From positions 1-24,315 of the forward strand of contig JAOXYB010067944.1 of assembly GCA_028565635.1 (NCBI GenBank): a DNA stretch of 24,315 nucleotides. The letters are read 5' to 3'. The notes below the pieces were generated by a model, which saw only the letters and a program-made list of their open reading frames with translations, ran no database searches and was not told where the DNA came from. The position numbers and the translations under genes were made by a program. The stretch's first letter is position 1. Each line of letters opens with the position of its first letter. This document shows, piece after piece, positions 19,457 to 24,315 of the stretch. This DNA is from Phoronis ovalis. Lineage: Eukaryota > Phoronida > Phoronidae.

Positions 19457-21266
19457 CTATTTATAAGAAAATGTTTTTTTAGTATCATCTATTGTAAATG
19501 GTGGTGGTGGCTGATAGCAACTGAAGGCCTATTTAATTTTACATAAAGTGTATTTTCGTGAGAATGATACTGCCAACAATAGGCCACAATTGCAGCTCAG
19601 CAAAAGCCCAAGTTTATTTAGGCTAAAATATAAACATACACAGTACCTGCATCATATAGCTACAACACTTGTGGTACATTTCAGTTTATAAAAATAAACA
19701 AACAAAAAAATCTTAACACTGTGTTACTTGTATTAGGTAATCAGTTCCAAGCAATATATAAAAGGCACTATAAATATTTTTTACATGTAAAACTGTCGAA
19801 ATCGTATAATACTGCACGCTAGCAGTGCCTCATATGTTAAGACAAAATCCAAGTCATCATTTGGGCTATTTAACCTCGAGTTACTGCATTGTTTTTTAAT
19901 ACGGCTAATTATATCAATACTTATGTAATGAGGATTAAAATTCTTACACCGTAAGTCTCAAGTTTTTAGACACCCAACTCAGAAAGAAGCTTAGTTTTAC
20001 TATTAATTCTTGTCACTTTGACTAAAATGCCTGCTCAGCATGGTGTAGCTATAGTGGATTGTCCTCTAAAACAAATCAAAACTTCAAGTATGTAAGAAGT
20101 CCCCAGATTTTTTCTAAATTTATCTCCGAGATCTCATATTGGATATAATAAATTTATATAAATTAATGGAAGGGTTATAGTCAAAAAAATTAAATCGTGT
20201 CTTCAAAATTTTGAATGAGTCAGCTCCTTCATACTTTAGAAGTGATTTCAGTCGTGTCTGTGATTGGCACAGACACTCAACAAGATTTAGCGGCTTGAAT
20301 GTTAACATACAAAGGTTTAAAAGTTCAGGACAGAAGTCTTTCATTTATACTGGATACAAACTCTGGAATACTTTGCCAGATGATATAAAAAATGCAATTA
20401 CCCTTTCAATGTTTAAATTAATCAAAAACAAAAAAATCCTTTCAAGTTTAGTGCCATATTTGTTATTTCAATGGGTATGAGTATTTTTAATTTTGATAAA
20501 TTATTTTTGGAATCTGATCATTTCATGGTATTCTTGTTCATTGTATTATTACCATCTTGTTTTATGTCAGGGACCACATTGCAAATAAGTTTTCAACTTT
20601 TTAAAATTTATAGTAATTTATTTGTTGTGTTTCATTTACCGAAATAAAATCAATCAATCACTTAAAGATATGCCAGAGAAAGTATTTTTTATAATTGACA
20701 AAGTATTTTTATGAATAGAATTATTGCTCTTACACCTTAAAAACTATGAGAGAATCGTACATCTTACCATCTTGCCAGTTTGTGTAGAAAGTATACCATA
20801 TGGGGGCTTTGGTTGATTCCCAGATCCATTTTCCTTCTGTAATTCGATCATGTCCTCCTATCCATACCACTCCTCCAACACTATTAGCCCTCAGTAAACC
20901 TTCGATGAATTGCTGTTCTTCGCTGGATTCAATTGCGAGAAGGGAACCACCTTCTGCCTGACATGCAGTTAGAGCCTGTTGTTGCTGCAGAGCCTTAGTG
21001 CTTACTTTGTAACATGAATATCTGTGCTTGACATAACCATTAGGACAAGCTGCGGTACCGCTCTTGAGCAACATCAGCAAATTTTCCAATGTGGTTATTT
21101 TTGCAGATTGCTGTTGCATCATCTTTTCCATAGACATCATCAAAGATTTTAACTCTTGATAATTACAACAAACCTTAGTTATAATCTCGGGACCAACTGA
21201 CATATTATCACTGGCTCCATTGGTAACAACAATTAATATACAGATGAAAGCTTGTAATGGAGACAT
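19314..21266 (-). CDS. Lectin B: secreted perlucin-like C-type lectin (KPD variant)
   Basis: Exons are 20768-21266 and 19314-19456 on the minus strand, with a 1311-bp GT...AG phase-1 intron that contains a retrotransposon tail. The product is 213 residues: signal peptide to about residue 19, CC at 33-34, a neck of about 38-70, then a C-type lectin domain with cysteines 74, 85, 102, 182, 197 and 209. WND is at 192-194. The expected QPD or EPN is KPD at 168-170. In this fold the residue replaced by Lys normally donates a Ca2+-coordinating oxygen, so sugar or calcium binding may be altered. It is the closest relative of lectin A, with almost the same lectin-domain first half. The start ATG has A at -3. 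Confidence 0.85.
20180..20660 (+). mobile_element. Non-LTR retrotransposon 3' fragment in lectin B intron
   Basis: The open stretch 20211-20480 encodes NESAPSYF and later GYKLWNTLPDDIKNA followed by a Phe-Lys-rich tail. This resembles the extreme C-terminus of LINE reverse-transcriptase polyproteins, where an APSYL-type and an LWNSLP-type motif are common. It ends in AATAAA and a tail AATCAATCAATCA at 20648-20660, a typical LINE end. A stop just upstream and the missing polymerase domain show it is a dead 5'-truncated copy. It lies antisense to lectin B. The left limit is approximate. Confidence 0.62.
20768..21266 (-). CDS. Lectin B exon 1
   Basis: It begins MSPLQ like lectin A and ends TNWQD before G|GTAAGA. 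The stretch 20841-20989 is identical to 9197-9345 of lectin A. Confidence 0.86.
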
Positions 21267-21381
21267 GTTTAATTGCTGTCAAAAGGTTCAACAGAGTTTC
21301 AAGTTCAGACTGGAATATGGGCAACCTGAATTAATGCTGATATTTCCATTATCCAACTCTGCACCTAGTACCTCCCTCCTG

Positions 21382-21399
21382 CTATCTCTATCACTATCA
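21382..21399 (-). promoter_or_regulatory. GATA-site cluster upstream of lectin B
   Basis: Three adjoining WGATAR sites fill 18 bp: CTATCT, CTATCA and CTATCA on the plus strand, at 21382, 21388 and 21394. They occupy the same place as the lectin A cluster, followed in both by CAATAATTA. Confidence 0.4.
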
Positions 21400-21444
21400 A
21401 TAATTACATTAATAATAGTGGCTTTGAACATTAACAGCTGGTAG

Positions 21445-22208
21445 TAGCTAGGGTATGAAATGACTGCCTTATACCCAGTGGGCCATGACTTGTAACTACT
21501 GGTTTAATTACCAGCAATTTTTAAACTCGCCTACCTGTGTGAGGAGCAGCTGTACAATGTCATAATGTGCTTAATGTTTGTTGGGCAGCATTACAGGTAA
21601 ATTAAGGAGTTATATTATATGACAAAAGATTGAAGTGAAATCTCTTGAATTGAGAGCATTTCTTTGTGATAACATTAAATTTTTAACAGCAAATGTTTGA
21701 ATTTTCCCCAGTCTTCAATGCTAATATAGTGGACAAATACAGCTGTACAAGCTGTAATAAAAAAATAACTATATGAAGTGAAAAGTAAGTGTTCTCATTA
21801 CATAGCGGAATAGCTATCAAAAATTCATATTTTAATAGTTTTTGAATAGTTTTTGGCAGTAAGGAAATGATGACCATTCAAACTCCAGCAGAATTAACAC
21901 TTGATATAGCGAATGAACATTTTCTCAAGAACAGGTACCAGTTATAACAAATATAAGCAGTGGAAATTAAAAAAATATTAAATAAACTGACTCCAAATTT
22001 TACAAATGATTTAAACAATGGTTGTTTATTTGGTGTCATCTTGTACAATTAACTATCCAGAATGTAATTGATAATATATTATCTGAAGCAATATTATCTT
22101 GATTGGATGATGCTATTTGATATTGTTGTTTGTTATGTCATAAGGAGCTAAATCAAGGGATAGTATCACAACACCATGGGGTTGCACTTCATTGCAAGCA
22201 GTAGTAAA
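21445..22208. other. Spacer between lectins B and C
   Basis: AT-rich sequence with no recognisable exon, repeat or element. Short open frames look random. Confidence 0.5.
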
Positions 22209-22214
22209 TTTATT
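22209..22214 (-). terminator. Candidate lectin C polyadenylation signal
   Basis: AATAAA on the minus strand about 92 bp after the stop, next to a small hairpin at 22220-22242. Confidence 0.35.
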
Positions 22215-22305
22215 TATAACAATCATGATATTACCATGATTGTACATGTATATTGTATTAATTAACACACTATTCACATGACAGACATGATATTTGAGCT
22301 TTACT

Positions 22306-22433
22306 TTACACTCTGATTTCACAGATGAATGCAAAAGTTTGAATACATGGAATGTCGTTCCATTTACCATCTGAGTACAGTTCAATACAGTCCTCTGATT
22401 TACATGGGCTGCCATAGCAGTTATTTGGTTCAC
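22306..22433 (-). CDS. Lectin C exon 2
   Basis: It starts after ATCATCTTAG and encodes EPNNCYGSPC, GKWND and FICEIRV, then TAA. The junction restores the family motif WQPGEPNN, which supports the splice choice. Confidence 0.86.
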
Positions 22434-23775
22434 CTAAGATGATAAAAAAACACAAAATTACATCCTGAACAACAAAGAAATTCAGATTGTTGGACTGTCT
22501 TGAGCTTCCAAAAGTACTGCTAATTGTTTCCCACTATAGAAGTATCTAATTGGCTTGATTATATAGTGCGATATAATATCAGATATTAAAGCTCATCCTT
22601 AAAATTTTTAAGAGAATGTATGATATATTTCTTATTTTAACTGCAGGTATATTAAAGGCACTTATTCTATTTTGAACCTGTCTCTGTCTATACAAAAATA
22701 AATTCACTTTTTTTTATTTATTGCAAGAATTAATTTTTTTGAACATAAAATGATTTACCCAAGCGTTCAAATCATTACCACGAAGCTGAAATCGTTGGAA
22801 AAATCCCCAGCATTATAACCATATTCTTATCAAAAACTGGCACAGTTAAAATTTCTACAACCTGATTGGCTAACTCAGGAAATATCTCCTGATATCTAAC
22901 GCCTCTCAACGGATAAAGCTCAGTCCAACTTTATAAATAACACAAAATAAAACAGGTCCCAGAATATGCTGGCCAAAGCAAACTTGTAGATGCAGTACTT
23001 TGCACAAAGAAATGGGTTGCTTATGCTATTGTATTCTACAGATACCAGCTGATGCAGAAAAGTGAGAGCGTTAGGGGTGATGGAATATGATGGCAGAGAT
23101 ACGTTGCTTTAACCTGGAACATAAATAGACAGAGAATTCATAGACATGAGCAATCAGACCCTCTTTTGTGCATGATGCTTTTCTATATGTCACATATATG
23201 CAGGCATACATGTATATGGCACCACCTGGCTGATTGAGTATGAGTGTATAAAATGTTACCTTACCTGGTTGCCAGTTTGTATACCAAGGAGAAGTTATAG
23301 GGGCACTAGTCGCTTCCCATATCCAGATTCCACCTGTACCCTGTTCTGTTCCACTAGTCAATACATGGCCGCCACCATTTTTAGTTTTCATCAAACCTAC
23401 GATAAATTGTTGCTCTTCACTTGATTCAATTGCCACTAGAGAACCTCCTTCTTCATTACATGTACTCATTGCCCTTTGCCTTTGTAGTCTGGATGTGTAC
23501 AGCTTATAACAGGAATTTCCATATTTGACATATCCATTTGGGCACCCAATTTTCTTCAAACTACTTTCAAGCAGTACTATACGATCTTCCAATAATGTTA
23601 TTTTTAAGGATTGCTGTCTCACAAGATTTTGTATTGAAAAGATTGTGTGCTGTGTAGCAACCATCAAAGATTTTAACTCTTGTAAGGAATTATCATAATT
23701 ACAGGAAACATTGGCACTTATATTCGCGGTACTGAATAAAAATGCCAGAGCAAGAGTTAACAAGTAAATAGACAT
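22306..23775 (-). CDS. Lectin C: secreted perlucin-like C-type lectin (EPN type)
   Basis: Exons are 23265-23775 and 22306-22433 on the minus strand, joined by an 831-bp GT...AG phase-1 intron. The open frame extends to a TTG at 23793, but the first ATG is at 23775, has A at -3 and opens a good signal peptide, so it is chosen. The product is 212 residues: signal peptide to about residue 21, sequons NIS and NVS, a single Cys25 where A and B have CC, a neck of about 30-75, and a C-type lectin domain with cysteines 78, 89, 106, 185, 200 and 208. EPN is at 172-174 and WND at 195-197, the pattern usually tied to mannose-type binding. An extra pair, Cys176 and Cys181, follows EPN and could form a loop disulfide. 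The WIGG motif of A and B is absent. Confidence 0.86.
23265..23775 (-). CDS. Lectin C exon 1
   Basis: It ends TNWQP before G|GTAAGG. It encodes signal peptide, neck and the first part of the lectin domain, including EEGGSLVAIESSEEQQF, which A and B nearly share. Confidence 0.85.
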
Positions 23776-23847
23776 AATTTTACTGAAATCCAAAGTTAAC
23801 TTTAATTGACAACTGCTTCATGGGTATAGCACTATAGATGTATGTGT

Positions 23848-23870
23848 AAGATAACTGTAGCTGTTATCTT
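23848..23870. promoter_or_regulatory. Paired inverted GATA sites upstream of lectin C
   Basis: AAGATAAC and GTTATCTT form a perfect 8-bp inverted repeat with a 7-bp spacer. Each arm holds an AGATAA GATA-type site. The pair is 73-95 bp upstream of the lectin C ATG. Confidence 0.35.
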
Positions 23871-23916
23871 GAAGCATGTTGTCAGCTTCTGTCTTTCTCA
23901 CCATAGCTTTGGGGGC

Positions 23917-23924
23917 TATATATA
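23917..23924 (-). promoter_or_regulatory. Possible lectin C TATA box
   Basis: TATATATA lies about 140 bp upstream of the lectin C ATG. It would put the paired GATA sites downstream of the TATA box, which is unusual, so the call is weak. Confidence 0.22.
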
Positions 23925-23935
23925 GTTTTTTTTTC

Positions 23936-24033
23936 GCGAGCACCAAGCATTGTGATCTGTTAAGTCTGAGCTGCGAGCATCAATTGACTCCTAAATGCGA
24001 GCAGCGAGCATTTGCAATTTTTAAGTGCAAGCA
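23936..24033 (+). repeat. GCGAGCA-rich dispersed-repeat-like stretch
   Basis: GCGAGCA occurs at 23936, 23973, 23997 and 24004, and GCAAGCA at 24027, followed by GGGGGGTCCCCC and a CCCCC run. The composition differs sharply from the AT-rich surroundings. It looks like a fragment of an interspersed repeat, family unknown. Confidence 0.4.
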
Positions 24034-24315
24034 TTGCACTCTGGGGGGTCCCCCTACCCCCTCATCTTTATCTGTTTACATGGATGTACAATATCTGTTG
24101 ATAATGATGTCTCAAAAGGGTCTACATGGCAAGCATATAAGCAACATTGGTAACCTAAGTGGTGAATGGTACATGATCTGTGGAGCTTGGTATACACTCC
24201 CCTCGTAAAAGAGGCTAATAAAATACATTCCATGAGCTAAACAAGACAACGACGATTCGAAGAATCATCATTGTACGCTGTTTAAATTGGCTATTTGAGC
24301 GAAAGGAATTGCATA

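Noticed and set aside
23776-23793. Upstream extension of lectin C to a TTG codon at 23793
   Set aside because: A non-ATG start is not needed; the ATG at 23775 has a good context and opens the signal peptide directly.
23876-24208. 110-residue plus-strand open frame near the right end
   Set aside because: It runs through the GCGAGCA repeat island and has no domain; its hydrophobic start is probably chance.
1-24315. CRISPR array, tRNA or prokaryotic operon
   Set aside because: The tandem repeats are intronic and degenerate, no cloverleaf was recognised, and every supported gene is spliced.

Overview
This is AT-rich eukaryotic genomic DNA with spliced genes bounded by GT...AG introns. The gene content points to a marine lophotrochozoan, most likely a bivalve mollusc. 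It has small secreted perlucin-like C-type lectins in a cluster and a secreted protein built from repeated VWC and ShKT cysteine modules. The organism is an inference from gene families and base composition; nothing in the window identifies a species.

The plus strand from 382 to 15291 holds the 3' part of one large gene. I can place 15 coding exons, giving 705 complete codons before the stop; the 5' end lies left of the window. The protein order is VWC1-VWC2-VWC3-VWC4-VWC5-ShKT1-ShKT2-short linker-VWC6. Each VWC domain is split over two exons by a phase-2 intron, and all introns between modules are phase 1. Five of the six first-half exons are exactly 115 nt. Second-half exons vary in length because they also carry Gly/Thr/Pro-rich linkers.

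Three two-exon C-type lectin genes lie on the minus strand. Lectin A (8433-9631) is nested inside intron 11 of the VWC/ShKT gene. Lectin B (19314-21266) and lectin C (22306-23775) lie downstream. In all three the intron falls just before the Ca2+/sugar-binding tripeptide, which reads QPD in A, KPD in B and EPN in C. A and B share a 149-bp identical stretch in exon 1 although their second exons are clearly diverged.

Between 16.9 and 18.1 kb there are broken copies of VWC-gene exons 4 and 11. The exon 11 relic precedes lectin B as exon 11 precedes lectin A, so a block of the VWC gene with its nested lectin was duplicated and the VWC part then decayed.

The introns and spacers carry mobile-element debris: a 446-bp element with terminal inverted repeats and an 8-bp target duplication (intron 13), two shorter inverted-repeat elements (introns 3 and 11), an imperfect foldback (18.3-18.5 kb), and a non-LTR retrotransposon 3' end in the lectin B intron. 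There are also several minisatellites. I found no tRNA, rRNA, CRISPR array or prokaryotic signal.
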